Shown: one piece after another, positions 20,001-27,573 of the stretch
Layout of the letters: each line of letters opens with the position of its first letter
Numbering within the stretch: position 1 is the first letter of the stretch
NCBI RefSeq assembly: GCF_009937995.1
Contig: NZ_AP021881.1
Coordinates: 3,286,001 to 3,350,000, forward strand
From: Sulfuriferula nivalis
GTDB lineage: Bacteria > Pseudomonadota > Gammaproteobacteria > Burkholderiales > Sulfuriferulaceae
Direction of reading: 5' to 3'
DNA: 64,000 bases
Translations under genes and position numbers: made by a program
Notes under the pieces: model-generated
Database searches by the model: none
Told to the model about the DNA's origin: nothing
What the model saw: the letters and a program-made list of their open reading frames with translations, nothing else

Positions 20001-20589
20001 CCATAAGCAATGGCGTAACATAACTTTCCGACTGATACGGTAAATTGGAAATAAAGGGGATGTTCAGGTTCAGGTCGCTGACTACTTGTTGAGTATGTAC
20101 AGGCTGATCATCAAAGTTTATGAGACCCTGAGTGACCTGTATGTTGTTAAGCGAAAATAAAGTTTTACTGTCTGATGGCTTGAGTATGTCGTCGATGATG
20201 TCGGTAATATTGTAAGTATTCGCAGTTAGGCGGGTAATGTGTAACTCGGGTTGAGTCAGTTGCAGTGCTTCAACGACTGGTGCACCAGCGAAAATGGAGC
20301 GAGCCTGTACATTGACGTAAAGCTCTTTGAATTTGAGTAAAGGCGATTTGCCGTCCCGATCCAGCATGTTGAATTGTTTAATGCGGGCGGAAAGGACGAT
20401 AGGGTTAATGCTGATGCTGTCTATGCTGACTGGGCGGTGGTATTTATCCGTGATCAGTTTTTCCAGCAGCGGCTTGGCCGCATAGGGCATGATGAAAAAA
20501 CCTGTCGCCCAGAATATCAGGGTGGCAATGACTAAACGGCGTGACCATTTGATGGAGCTCGGTGAGGTGATGAATGCAGGTAGGTTCAT
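17053..20589 (-). CDS. Large AsmA-like DUF748 protein
   Basis: A 1178-residue envelope protein anchored by one N-terminal transmembrane helix (about residues 17-38), followed by long beta-rich repeats typical of the AsmA/DUF748 group (repulsive-grooved, bridge-like lipid-transport proteins). There is a Pro/Ala linker near residues 755-780, the DUF748 core (LNKGHVNFTDHYIKPNYSANL onward) and a C-terminal OmpA-like region with LDIAGRVDTETDSNGL and a final NRVDFILGSH. By analogy with AsmA-family proteins it may help move phospholipids or support outer-membrane integrity; this is inference. It appears monocistronic. Confidence 0.87.
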   Translation of the reverse strand: MNLPAFITSPSSIKWSRRLVIATLIFWATGFFIMPYAAKPLLEKLITDKYHRPVSIDSISINPIVLSARIKQFNMLDRDGKSPLLKFKELYVNVQARSIFAGAPVVEALQLTQPELHITRLTANTYNITDIIDDILKPSDSKTLFSLNNIQVTQGLINFDDQPVHTQQVVSDLNLNIPFISNLPYQSESYVTPLLMAKINGAAIKLTGRSQPFATSHQSMIDLKLTDVDIAKYMGYVPAKLNFSVSSAHLDTNLVINFAENTQHQPTLNLSGTASLSQIQMAQANNSLLAIKQLSVKLDNADLFGMHFKLSQLNIDSPDINLTRNTHGQLNFSQLLPSSPAEKSAPAAKSNPVLLEIADVNLTHGSVNFNDEVPSPVFHTRLNDIDIHLKQFSTAANHPMNILASLTTDYHATLSNTTKLTLNPLAAEGDLQLTDIALEHYAPYYNKLILFNPAGTANLASHYQFSLTDNTPQLRLSQLNGDISQLQFQQHSNNLLKIAHLAVKQGELDLAKHSVTLGEISTEDGLIEVKRNRGGVINFTQLTPDHPTHAHASTTSPDWTVAVSQFALSNYAVNFTDASAASPVTVKTSNIKLSASDFSTVANNKTKLDLQLNINRTGKLVVNGLITPTPFSGTLNLTARGIDIVPIQPYFADQLNVTVTDGDVSAKGKLQLATHDKQPTTINYTGNANITSFASVDNQDSADFLKWDNLALQHINFASQPQRLSINTISLAGLYSRLIINPDGKLNVQNIVKTSATPTTTSVAPAAAVPAPQPAKQPAVVSINKIALNKGHVNFTDHYIKPNYSANLTDLNGGVTGLSSLASSKADILINGKVDNQGQLDISGQVNPLSGNLYLNLLAKLSDFELSPLTPYSAKYAGYGIQKGKLGFEVKYQINDRKLSAENHLYLNQLTLGDKIDSPTATKLPVTLALALLKDRNGNIDINLPISGSLDDPQFSIGGLIIKVIVNLLVKAVTSPFALIGGLLGGDSAQLSFLDFPAGSAIINEAGITKLDHLSKALADRPSLKLDIAGRVDTETDSNGLRQLAFERLLKVQKLKQLVKDGVSITSADDIKIASNEYTTYLKAAYKADKIPDKPKIMGLIDKDIPPAQMEKLMLANIKISADDLRDLTIKRAQAAKEYLLKSGAIDATRIFITTAKTESEEQKKLPDNRVDFILGSH

Positions 20590-20735
20590 AGGTCACGCTC
20601 CATAATGACTGCGGCTAATTTGTCGTATTGTTTGACTGAGGTGAATAAAGGTTGCATGGCCAGGTATTGGGATGACGCTCAATGACTGGCTGTCACTAAA
20701 CCATGCAGAAATATAATGTCGTTTCACCTATGGCT

Positions 20736-20957
20736 TCAAAACAGCCCAGACCGATAAATCCCTAGCGCACTGGTCGCCATGAAGCCTAATTGTTGCGTCA
20801 ATAACCCGTAATGCTTTGATCGTGCCGCAAATGCGATCATCGCAAAATTGGCGATCAGGAAAGCAAACCAACCATAAGCCGATACACGCGTGTTTGTCGC
20901 AAGCAAAAACGCACCCAGTAGCCCGAAGATAGAGCCTATCCATTCTATTGTTTTCAT
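20736..20957 (-). CDS. Small two-to-three-helix membrane protein
   Basis: The ATG at 20957 has GAGG 6 bases upstream and gives 73 residues beginning MKTIEWIGSIFGLLGAFLLA. Three hydrophobic stretches (about 5-20, 28-42 and 52-66) suggest an inner-membrane protein. It resembles short membrane proteins annotated only as hypothetical in other bacteria (the pattern of a first helix WxGxxxGLLGAFLLA followed by GWxxFLxxN). Function unknown. The frame is open a further eight codons upstream, but the RBS decides for 20957. It stands alone between the DUF748 gene and the gene at 21198. Confidence 0.7.
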   Translation of the reverse strand: MKTIEWIGSIFGLLGAFLLATNTRVSAYGWFAFLIANFAMIAFAARSKHYGLLTQQLGFMATSALGIYRSGLF

Positions 20958-21197
20958 GAAGCCTCGTTTTCTGCTGAACAAAAGTCAGATCATCACCCAA
21001 TAGTGGCTTGTCATGTTTAGCAACATTTTAGCAAAGACCAAGCTCACAATGGATTATGGCCATATAAAATGCCACGGTCAATTTGATACATATCTGAAAC
21101 CTATTGTAACCAGACCATGGTCAACGGCTATTAGCCCCTATCGTTATTTGCAATGTAGCACGTAACTACTTAACCAAAAACCGATATGGAGATTGTC

Positions 21198-21536
21198 ATG
21201 CTAAACCGCACAAGCAAAGCCGTTCTGATTACTGTACTTACTGGATTTATTGCTGCAACAGCAACTAGCGCAATGGCTGAATCGAAGTTCGAAAAAACGC
21301 ACCCACGACGTGATCAAGTCAATGATCGTGTACACAATCAGGATAAGCGCATTAACAAGGAAGTCAAAGAAGGTGACATGAGCAAACGTGAAGCTAACAA
21401 GCTACATAAAGATGATCACCAGATTCGTCAAGAAGAGCGTGATATGGCACACCAGGGCGGCGGTCACATCACCAAGCAAGAGCAAAAAACGCTAAATCAA
21501 CAGGAAAATGGCGTCAGTAAACAAATAGGTCAGTAA
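21198..21536 (+). CDS. Small exported charged protein, unknown function
   Basis: The ATG at 21198 has GGAG 6 bases upstream and gives 112 residues: a signal peptide (MLNRTSKAVLITVLTGFIAATATSAMA) and then a highly charged, probably helical mature part with DQVNDRVHNQDKRINKEVKEG, SKREANKLHKDDHQIRQEERDM and ITKQEQKTLNQQENGVSKQIG. This pattern recurs in short periplasmic proteins of Betaproteobacteria annotated as hypothetical. The mature part has no cysteine and no hydrophobic helix. A strong terminator follows 14 bases after the stop. Confidence 0.8.
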   Translation: MLNRTSKAVLITVLTGFIAATATSAMAESKFEKTHPRRDQVNDRVHNQDKRINKEVKEGDMSKREANKLHKDDHQIRQEERDMAHQGGGHITKQEQKTLNQQENGVSKQIGQ

Positions 21537-21549
21537 CTATTCGACATCA

Positions 21550-21581
21550 GCTACCCCTACTTTTTTCAAAGTGGGGGTAGC
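21550..21581 (+). terminator. Terminator after the gene at 21198
   Basis: A 14-bp stem (21550-21563 with 21568-21581, one G-U pair) and a short T-rich loop. The left arm carries a T run, and the structure lies just after the stop codon. Confidence 0.65.
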
Positions 21582-21605
21582 ATCGAGCAAGCCAGCGGCC
21601 TGCTG

Positions 21606-21652
21606 TTGTTGGTTTTAGGTAAAAGCGCCTTCCTTTCTTGCTTAAGCAAGTT
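21606..21652 (+). repeat. Dispersed repeat, copy A
   Basis: A 47-bp unit matching 24194-24240 at 42 of 47 positions. Its inner part (21634-21664) matches the reverse complement of 27681-27711 at 29 of 31 positions. It includes the palindrome CTTGCTTAAGCAAG. It lies upstream of the lipoprotein gene at 21729. Confidence 0.75.
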
Positions 21653-21728
21653 TGCCTTGGCAAAGAAGATGGGCTTCATTTGTGCGTTTTTCATTTGGCT
21701 TATACGGCATCCTGTCAGGAGGATTTTT

Positions 21729-23030
21729 TTGAAGAAGATAGTTATTGTTACTGCCGCCACTTTGTTGGGTGGTTGCGTCGGCGAAGCGCCACCCAGAGTG
21801 GTATATGTGCAACCAGCGCCATATGGATACATGCAAGCCCAGCCTATGCGAATTTATCAACCCCCAGCACCTCAGCCCGTTGTGAGTATTTATGTCGAAC
21901 CGCCACTTTACCAGCCTCCACCGATCAGAGTGGCCTGGGCTCCACCACCAATGCTGGTTGATGCACCACCCCCTATGCCTTATTATGGTGCGGTTTGGAC
22001 GGGTGGCTATTGGGTATGGGAAGGCAACTGGGTTTGGGCGCATGGTCGATGGAGTTCACCACCACGCCCTGGCTATGGCTGGGTGAATCCTTACTACGAA
22101 AATCGTGGCGGGGCGGTCGTATTTATCAATGGATTCTGGGCAGCGCCTGGCGTTCCATTTGTCGCACCTCCTTTAGGTATCAATATTGCCATGGGCGAGG
22201 TCGCAGTCGGCGTTACCGCCGGCCCCCGTCCAATGGGTCCTGAAGGCGTGTTTGTGCCTCCACCACCAGGGTCGCGCTTCGGCTTGATTGTGCCAGCACC
22301 GATTGGTACGTCTCCCTCCGTGGTGACGAGTGCCCCACCAGTAATCAGGGGAGGTATGCATATTAACGTCAATAATAACGTGACTAACATACACAACGTG
22401 ACCAATGTAACAAACATCACCAACGTGACGATCATCGCACCTGCAGGTGCGACGGCCAATGGACAGGCAGTCAACGCGTCGGTTCCTGCACAAGCGCATT
22501 TAGCCGCTGCAATGCCCTCAGTGATTAAAGCCGTGGCGCCAGCGCCAGCATCAGCAAAACCTGTGCCCGCTTATACGCCAGAGCGACCGCTAGCCAACTT
22601 GCCGCCAGCTCAAGTGGTGCATACCGAGGCACAACCAGCTTTGATGCATCCAGAAAACCAATCGCGCCCACCAACTATGCAACCCGTTCATGAGATGCCC
22701 GTAGATCGATATCAGACTAACCAGAATCAGGCAAAATCAGGCATGACTCAGCCTGAAATACAAACGAATACAGAGCCTCATGTAGTGCAAAAGCCTATTA
22801 TGCAACCAGATCGACGGCCAGTAGTAGCTCAGCATCAGGTTAATCAGAATCAAGCGGAAGTGAATGGGACGAGACATGATGAGACAAAGCAACCATTGAA
22901 AGCCGGCACACCTAAACAACAAAAACCTGAGAAAGTTTTGCAGGAGAAAGGTGACGGGGAAAAGCTTGATGAGCACAGAAGATCATCTGAAATCCGCGAA
23001 GATCATAACCAGAGGCAAATCTCAGATTAA
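21729..23030 (+). CDS. Proline-rich YXWGXW-type lipoprotein
   Basis: I start at the TTG at 21729 because a perfect AGGAGG (21717-21722) lies 6 bases before it and the product then begins with a lipoprotein signal, MKKIVIVTAATLLGGC, with lipobox LGGC. The 433-residue product has a Pro/Tyr-rich part (about 20-75), a YxWxGxW-like block (TGGYWVWEGNWVWAHGRW, GYGWVNPYYENR), an Asn/Val/Thr repeat (NNVTNIHNVTNVTNITNV) and a long Gln/Pro/charged tail. It is likely outer-membrane or periplasm anchored. The function is unknown; such repeats occur in many proteobacterial surface lipoproteins. Confidence 0.78.
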   Translation: MKKIVIVTAATLLGGCVGEAPPRVVYVQPAPYGYMQAQPMRIYQPPAPQPVVSIYVEPPLYQPPPIRVAWAPPPMLVDAPPPMPYYGAVWTGGYWVWEGNWVWAHGRWSSPPRPGYGWVNPYYENRGGAVVFINGFWAAPGVPFVAPPLGINIAMGEVAVGVTAGPRPMGPEGVFVPPPPGSRFGLIVPAPIGTSPSVVTSAPPVIRGGMHINVNNNVTNIHNVTNVTNITNVTIIAPAGATANGQAVNASVPAQAHLAAAMPSVIKAVAPAPASAKPVPAYTPERPLANLPPAQVVHTEAQPALMHPENQSRPPTMQPVHEMPVDRYQTNQNQAKSGMTQPEIQTNTEPHVVQKPIMQPDRRPVVAQHQVNQNQAEVNGTRHDETKQPLKAGTPKQQKPEKVLQEKGDGEKLDEHRRSSEIREDHNQRQISD

Positions 23031-23251
23031 AAAACGACAGCTGGGTACGTTGAAATGTCGTTTCTAGCAGCCTGTCGGACTTAAAGGAAGACGGCTGTTA
23101 AATCGCATCCAATATTTGCCATCAATCAGCACGTAAACCTGCCATCAGTTTTTTAGTAAACCCATATTTGGCTTGGCTTTTTAATCTGTATCACTGATGT
23201 TTAAAACAAGGAAGCTGAAAAAATTAGGACGCTGTTTGACACACGTCCACT

Positions 23252-23827
23252 TTAATTCTCTATCAAAGCCGTGCGAGCGAGCGTATCGATCAGGGTGGTG
23301 CGTTTGACATTAAAATTTCTGCAGGCAGCCGCTTTGGACATCCCACCGCGTAATGCAGCCATGATGGCAGCCAGTTTTTCTGTATCAATAGCGACAGGAC
23401 GTCCACCGACACGTCCACGTCGTTTGGCTGCTGCCAAACCTGCCACCACCCGTTCTTGTGTCATGGCCCGCTCATATTGGGCAAGCGCACCAAATATCTG
23501 GAACAGCATTTCACCGGATGCCGTGGTGGTGTCCATTCCTTCGGTGAGAGAACGAAAAGCGACCTGTTTGCTTTTCAGTGAATTCACAATCGAGAGTAAG
23601 TGCGGCAAAGACCGGCCTAAACGATCCAGCTTCCAAACAATAAGCACGTCACCTGTTTTAACAAATTCCAGCGCACGTGCTAAACCAGGACGATCTTCCT
23701 TTGCACCCGACGCATGGTCTTCAAATAAATGTCGATGATCAACGCCAGCGCAAAGTAACGCATCACGCTGCAAGTCTGTGGATTGTCGATCTGACTCTGA
23801 AGAAACCCGCATGTAGCCGATAAGCAT
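23252..23827 (-). CDS. tnpR: Serine site-specific recombinase, Tn3-type resolvase
   Basis: A 191-residue serine resolvase/invertase started at the ATG at 23827 (MLIGYMRVSS). The catalytic serine lies in YMRVSSESDRQS; DHASGAKEDRPGL, VWKLDRLGRS and LAQYERAMTQERVVAGL are the conserved catalytic-domain and E-helix blocks, and the C-terminal helix-turn-helix is around KAAACRNFNVKRTTLIDTL. Such proteins resolve Tn3 cointegrates at res sites. Three copies of an 11-bp candidate res motif lie immediately upstream (23827-23961). It sits just outside the 24012 inverted repeat rather than next to tnpA, suggesting rearrangement of the transposon. Confidence 0.92.
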   Translation of the reverse strand: MLIGYMRVSSESDRQSTDLQRDALLCAGVDHRHLFEDHASGAKEDRPGLARALEFVKTGDVLIVWKLDRLGRSLPHLLSIVNSLKSKQVAFRSLTEGMDTTTASGEMLFQIFGALAQYERAMTQERVVAGLAAAKRRGRVGGRPVAIDTEKLAAIMAALRGGMSKAAACRNFNVKRTTLIDTLARTALIEN

Positions 23828-23961
23828 GTCGCAAAACCCATATTGTATTGTTTCCGTATGATACACCAATCCGACATGGTTTTTCGTACTATTTTATGGG
23901 CGTTTTTACTGGTTTTTTGAGTGCACGGCTTACCCTGTCGTAAAACAAATGTTTTGCGACA
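23827..23961 (-). promoter_or_regulatory. Candidate res site upstream of the resolvase
   Basis: The motif TGTCGYAAAAC occurs at 23827-23837 and 23936-23946, and inverted at 23951-23961; the last two form an 11-bp inverted pair (one mismatch) with a 4-nt spacer. Repeated, partly inverted half-sites next to tnpR are how Tn3-family res sites look. One copy overlaps the resolvase start, compatible with autoregulation. Confidence 0.6.
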
Positions 23962-24011
23962 TAAAAACAGACAATCTTACGGTGACAAAGTTTTCGGGGG
24001 CTCTTCTTCCT

Positions 24012-24049
24012 GGGGTCGCTGTAGCAAACGGAAATTATCGTACGCCAAG
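24012..24049 (+). repeat. Tn3-type 38-bp inverted repeat, outer left end
   Basis: It begins GGGGTCGCTGTAG and ends GTACGCCAAG. The inner half (GGAAATTATCGTACG) is identical to that of the repeat at 30184, marking both as left-type ends; the outer 13 bases equal those of the right end at 41086. Confidence 0.8.
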
Positions 24050-24193
24050 CAAAAAAACACATTAATCTATGAATGATTTTTTTCGCTCAATCACAAACGT
24101 ACTATATGGTGGCCGTGCGTATGCGTAATCCAATGGGTTGATGCGGATAAAAAACCATTAACGTACGATTTTTCCGTTTTATACATCTACCCC

Positions 24194-24240
24194 TTGTTGA
24201 TTTTAGGTGAAAGCACCTTCCTTTCTTGCTTAAGGAAGCT
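24194..24240 (+). repeat. Dispersed repeat, copy B
   Basis: A 47-bp match (42 of 47) to 21606-21652 in the same orientation. It lies between the Tn3 left end and the toxin gene. The remaining bases of 23962-24324 show no gene. Confidence 0.75.
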
Positions 24241-24324
24241 TCACACTGAGGATCGTAACATCGCGCTGAAGCACCATCTGCGCCTGCCTCTTGCTGGCAT
24301 GTGATTTATAAATTACAATTACGA

Positions 24325-24621
24325 ATGGTTGAGATAAAACAAACAGAGACTTTCCGACGATGGCGAACACATCTCAAAGATGAGCGTGCTCGTGCTCTGA
24401 TTGCATCCCGTTTGGACCGCCTTAGCTTCGGTCATGCAGGGGATGTAGCACCTGTGGGACAAGGGATTAGCGAATTACGTATTCATTATGGTCCTGGATA
24501 CCGCGTCTATTTCCACAAACGAGGTGACAAAATCATCGTCTTGCTGTGTGGTGGAGATAAGAGCACACAGGCAAAAGATATTAAGACTGCAAAATGTTTA
24601 GCTGCTGAATGGAGTGAATGA
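24325..24621 (+). CDS. RelE/ParE-superfamily toxin (HigB-like)
   Basis: A 98-residue protein of the RelE/ParE superfamily addiction-module killer type: MVEIKQTETFRRWRTHLKDERARALIASRLDRL, then GDVAPVGQGISELRIHYGPGYRVYFHKRGDKIIVLLCGGDKSTQAKDIKTA. RelE-like family members cleave mRNA on the ribosome; the basic and tyrosine residues in the GYRVYF block fit this. The ATG at 24325 is preferred to the GTG at 24301 because the family N-terminus begins there. The toxin gene precedes the antitoxin by one base, the HigBA order. TA pairs are a recognised component near res/tnpR in Tn3-family transposons. Confidence 0.9.
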   Translation: MVEIKQTETFRRWRTHLKDERARALIASRLDRLSFGHAGDVAPVGQGISELRIHYGPGYRVYFHKRGDKIIVLLCGGDKSTQAKDIKTAKCLAAEWSE

Positions 24622-24622
24622 C

Positions 24623-24913
24623 ATGGCTGAAAAACTTACCACCTATGATCCCGCTGAAGATTTATCTTCTGATGAAGCGATGGCGACCTTTATGGCTGAA
24701 GCCTTCGAGACAAACGATGCCAGTTACATCGCGCACTCAATTGGTGTGGTTGCACGTGCAAAGGGTATGGCCGAGATTGCTGGCAAAACAGGTCTTTCTC
24801 GAGAGCAACTTTATCGCTCTTTTAGCAACAATGGCAACCCAACTCTGAAAACCACCCTTGCTGTGATGAAGTCTCTTGGTCTCGATCTGACGGCTAAGAT
24901 CCATCAAATTTGA
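24623..24913 (+). CDS. HigA-like helix-turn-helix antitoxin
   Basis: A 96-residue antitoxin started at the ATG at 24623, with GGAG 8 bases upstream inside the end of the toxin gene; an in-frame GTG at 24614 overlaps the toxin stop. The N-terminus (MAEKLTTYDPAEDLSSDEAMATFMAEAFETND) is the toxin-neutralising part, and the C-terminal HTH (MAEIAGKTGLSREQLYRSFSNNGNPTLKTTLAVMKSLGL) is the DNA-binding XRE-like fold of the addiction module antidote family. It probably represses the pair's own promoter (family knowledge). Confidence 0.9.
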   Translation: MAEKLTTYDPAEDLSSDEAMATFMAEAFETNDASYIAHSIGVVARAKGMAEIAGKTGLSREQLYRSFSNNGNPTLKTTLAVMKSLGLDLTAKIHQI

Positions 24914-25044
24914 TGGCTTTCGACAATTCCACCCTCAATATTTTTATTTCGTTTAATCCATTGCTACACAAATCTTTTAACTTACCCAGCTAAAGACAGT
25001 TAGAAATAGGTATTTACACAATCTAATTTACAGCTTCCTGCCTA

Positions 25045-25200
25045 GCGTTGTTGAATAAATAAAATGAGGTTAAAACTTTCCCTAGTTTTGTCCTCATTTC
25101 AAATTTTTACAGGCACTGGCATACCGAGTTGAGGAAAGCTTCACGTTGAAATGCCAGATTTACCGCTTAATTGCCAAATAATCGATTTGTTCAAAAACGC
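25045..25200. mobile_element. MITE-like element with 16-bp inverted ends
   Basis: Ends 25045-25060 and 25185-25200 are inverted repeats matching at 14 of 16 positions. The right end, read inward, also matches the sequence that begins at 34084 beside the IS66-type remnant (GTTxTTGAAxAAATCGATTATTTGGC). There is no coding capacity, and no clear target duplication. Confidence 0.55.
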
Positions 25201-25210
25201 CTCCAAATGC

Positions 25211-26389
25211 CTATAATGAATTTAATTGATGACAATCCATCCAGTTTACCGCCAACCCAAGTTTCTCGATGATTGCTGGTACAGCGACTTTGGCTTTTGG
25301 GTGAATATCATGGAACAATATAACCCCATGACGCTTGATTAGCATAAGTGTCGTAATGCGATTAATTATGTCATTAACATCGACATGGTTATTCCAGTCT
25401 TGAGAATCAATATTCCATAAAGCAACATGTAAAGATTGGGATTGAAAGAAGTCGCCACTGTCAGCCTTCCGCTGTCCATACGGAGGGCGAAATAAAGGAA
25501 GTGCAGAATTTTTTTGTAAATTCGCATTCACTAGCGCTTTGGTTTTCTTAATAGAGTCTTGCCACTGATCCCATTTAGCGTGAGATTGGTGCTCCCATCC
25601 ATGTAAACCGACGCATTGCGAGCCATACAGTTCAGTCATCGCTAATGAGCTCGTATTATTCAACCGTGCCTGGAAGTTTTCACCTAGTACAAAAAAAGTT
25701 GCACTTTTATTTTGCGCAGCCAGCATCTTCAATGTTTGGTCGGTCGTCCCTTGTGCATTGGTTGGGCCGTCATCAAATGTCAGAAAAAATTGACGATCTT
25801 GAACCATGTCGCCATTCCACTCGTTATTGTTGAATAGGTCAATTTCACTACTTACTTTTGGAAAAAGAGCTGCTAGACGTAATTGCTCAGCAATATAGGA
25901 GTGAGAAAAAGTATTTATATTAATTGCCCATGACTTGAGATCGTTAGGGATTTTTTGTACCGCACTAGTCGCAGCCTTTAGAAGCGCATCAGATGACGTA
26001 TCTTCCACGCAAGTCCAATCACTGGAGATGCAGTTTTTAGCACCAAATTGGTAGTTATGCCAAGATTGCTTATATTCTTTTGCTAGCCACTTATCTACAG
26101 AGCCACGATTGATGCTTTTTATTTTAAATGATTCAAGCATGTCTTTATCTGACATTTTCTGCATATCTTGCAAAGCTAATAGATATACCAATATTGAAGC
26201 TCTCGAAGCTAGGTTAAACCCATTCACGGTATTGATTGGTTCATTCCACAGGCTTTGATCAGCCTTTGCGACAACAGATGGCCCAACATCAGACGCAAAG
26301 ACGGTTGATGTATGTGTTAAACAAAGACAGAGTGCCGCTGCTAATGAAAGCGGTGACAGCCTGCGCTTGACTGAGCGCAGGCTCAACAT
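25211..26389 (-). CDS. Secreted polysaccharide deacetylase (NodB/CE4 family)
   Basis: A 392-residue exported protein: a signal peptide (to about residue 32, VFA), a unique helical N-terminal region (40-195) with two cysteines in NCISSDWTCVED, and a C-terminal NodB domain (200-385). CE4 motifs are complete: TFDDG (204-208) with the catalytic and metal aspartates, metal histidines H263 and H267 in HGWEH, RPPYG (301-305), and LFHDIH (359-364). It would deacetylate an N-acetylated glycan in the periplasm or outside. Its ATG overlaps the stop of the upstream TPR gene by one base, so the two are co-translated. Substrate unknown. Confidence 0.9.
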   Translation of the reverse strand: MLSLRSVKRRLSPLSLAAALCLCLTHTSTVFASDVGPSVVAKADQSLWNEPINTVNGFNLASRASILVYLLALQDMQKMSDKDMLESFKIKSINRGSVDKWLAKEYKQSWHNYQFGAKNCISSDWTCVEDTSSDALLKAATSAVQKIPNDLKSWAININTFSHSYIAEQLRLAALFPKVSSEIDLFNNNEWNGDMVQDRQFFLTFDDGPTNAQGTTDQTLKMLAAQNKSATFFVLGENFQARLNNTSSLAMTELYGSQCVGLHGWEHQSHAKWDQWQDSIKKTKALVNANLQKNSALPLFRPPYGQRKADSGDFFQSQSLHVALWNIDSQDWNNHVDVNDIINRITTLMLIKRHGVILFHDIHPKAKVAVPAIIEKLGLAVNWMDCHQLNSL

Positions 26390-27573
26390 TATTGAGCTCC
26401 TTTTTGTTGCATGCGTTGAATAGACTTATCATACACAGGGTTTGCTTTCTCGTTTTTTGCTAAACGATATTCGCGCAATGCGTCGATCCACTGGTTAGCC
26501 GCCTCATAAATTTTCCCATTATTATAATGAGCGCTTGCTCTTACAGTGGCAGCAGTTGAGCCGCTTGCTAACGCAATAGCTTTGCGGTTAGCCCATAATG
26601 CCTCGGCCACGCGTCCTGCTTTTTGAAATGCTAAGCCTAGATTACTATAAGCCTGCCCATAATTCCTGTCCTGATCAATGGCGCTTTGATATAAGCGAAT
26701 GGATTCGTCGAGATTGCCTGCATGATAAGCATCTTCACCTTGTCTATTCAATGACTTTGCACTATCTAGGTCGCTAGCGCTATATGTCACTGGGGATATA
26801 GTTGCTTGGTTAGTGCTGCTCTCTAAATTTGGACCGTTTGTTCCACCCATTGTATTGATGTCCTGGATCTCACCTGATTCTGTTATCGCGAAGACTGTCC
26901 ATAAATTTCCTATTGTATGAGTTGGAACGTAATAAGTCCTGATTAATGTCTGACCAACATAAACAAATACTTTTGCACCGCTGTTTGATAAGTCATGCGT
27001 GGTCGTGTCGGCATAATTGCTGAAGCTATGCACGGCGTACACATACCTCTCCCCATCGTGCTTACGCATAATTGTCGTAGTTTCTGGTCCGTAACCATCT
27101 GTATCATCCACATCCAGTAGCGCATCTGTACCATTTTTGTTCTGGAAGAAAATGTGGTTGTTTTTGAACAGTAGGTGGGAGTCTAAGTCTGGAGGAGTCG
27201 CTCCCCAGTTTAAAACAATGCGCATACCATCTAAATTGGTCATTACTGGACTAATGGCATAAGTCATCCCTGCGCATGGGCATTTCACCACCAAATTCGA
27301 GTAGCCAGCTTTCTTTACAATGAGTAATGCCGATGGGTCGTCTGCGAATGATGGGCTAAGATTAACTAACCCCTGTGAATTTGTGGTGCCAGTGGCTGAT
27401 TGTTCTCCATTCTTCTGAAGAATAGCAGTTGCACCATTTATTCTTTGATCCTTAATTGTTGCGCTTAATATCTGAACATTAATATTCGCTGCTTGTGATT
27501 GTGCAACCATACCGAATGTGGTTGCGATTAGAAATGGTACGGCTTTTAAAAAGTTAATTTTTTTGCTATCCAT
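26389..27573 (-). CDS. Exported DUF2135-like/TPR protein, partner of the deacetylase
   Basis: Started at the ATG at 27573 with GGAGAC 7 bases upstream; 394 residues. Signal peptide (cleavage near QSQA-ANI), a carboxypeptidase-regulatory-like beta domain (about 20-110, with the CPCAGM pair of cysteines), then a DUF2135/YfaP-like segment (RIVLNWGATPPDLDSHLLF through WTVFAITESGEI), then three TPR units (about 285-385, GEDAYHAGNLDESIRLYQSAIDQDRNYGQAYSNLGLAF). It may bind glycan or another protein and hand substrate to the deacetylase encoded directly downstream. That is inference from operon overlap. Confidence 0.82.
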   Translation of the reverse strand: MDSKKINFLKAVPFLIATTFGMVAQSQAANINVQILSATIKDQRINGATAILQKNGEQSATGTTNSQGLVNLSPSFADDPSALLIVKKAGYSNLVVKCPCAGMTYAISPVMTNLDGMRIVLNWGATPPDLDSHLLFKNNHIFFQNKNGTDALLDVDDTDGYGPETTTIMRKHDGERYVYAVHSFSNYADTTTHDLSNSGAKVFVYVGQTLIRTYYVPTHTIGNLWTVFAITESGEIQDINTMGGTNGPNLESSTNQATISPVTYSASDLDSAKSLNRQGEDAYHAGNLDESIRLYQSAIDQDRNYGQAYSNLGLAFQKAGRVAEALWANRKAIALASGSTAATVRASAHYNNGKIYEAANQWIDALREYRLAKNEKANPVYDKSIQRMQQKGAQ

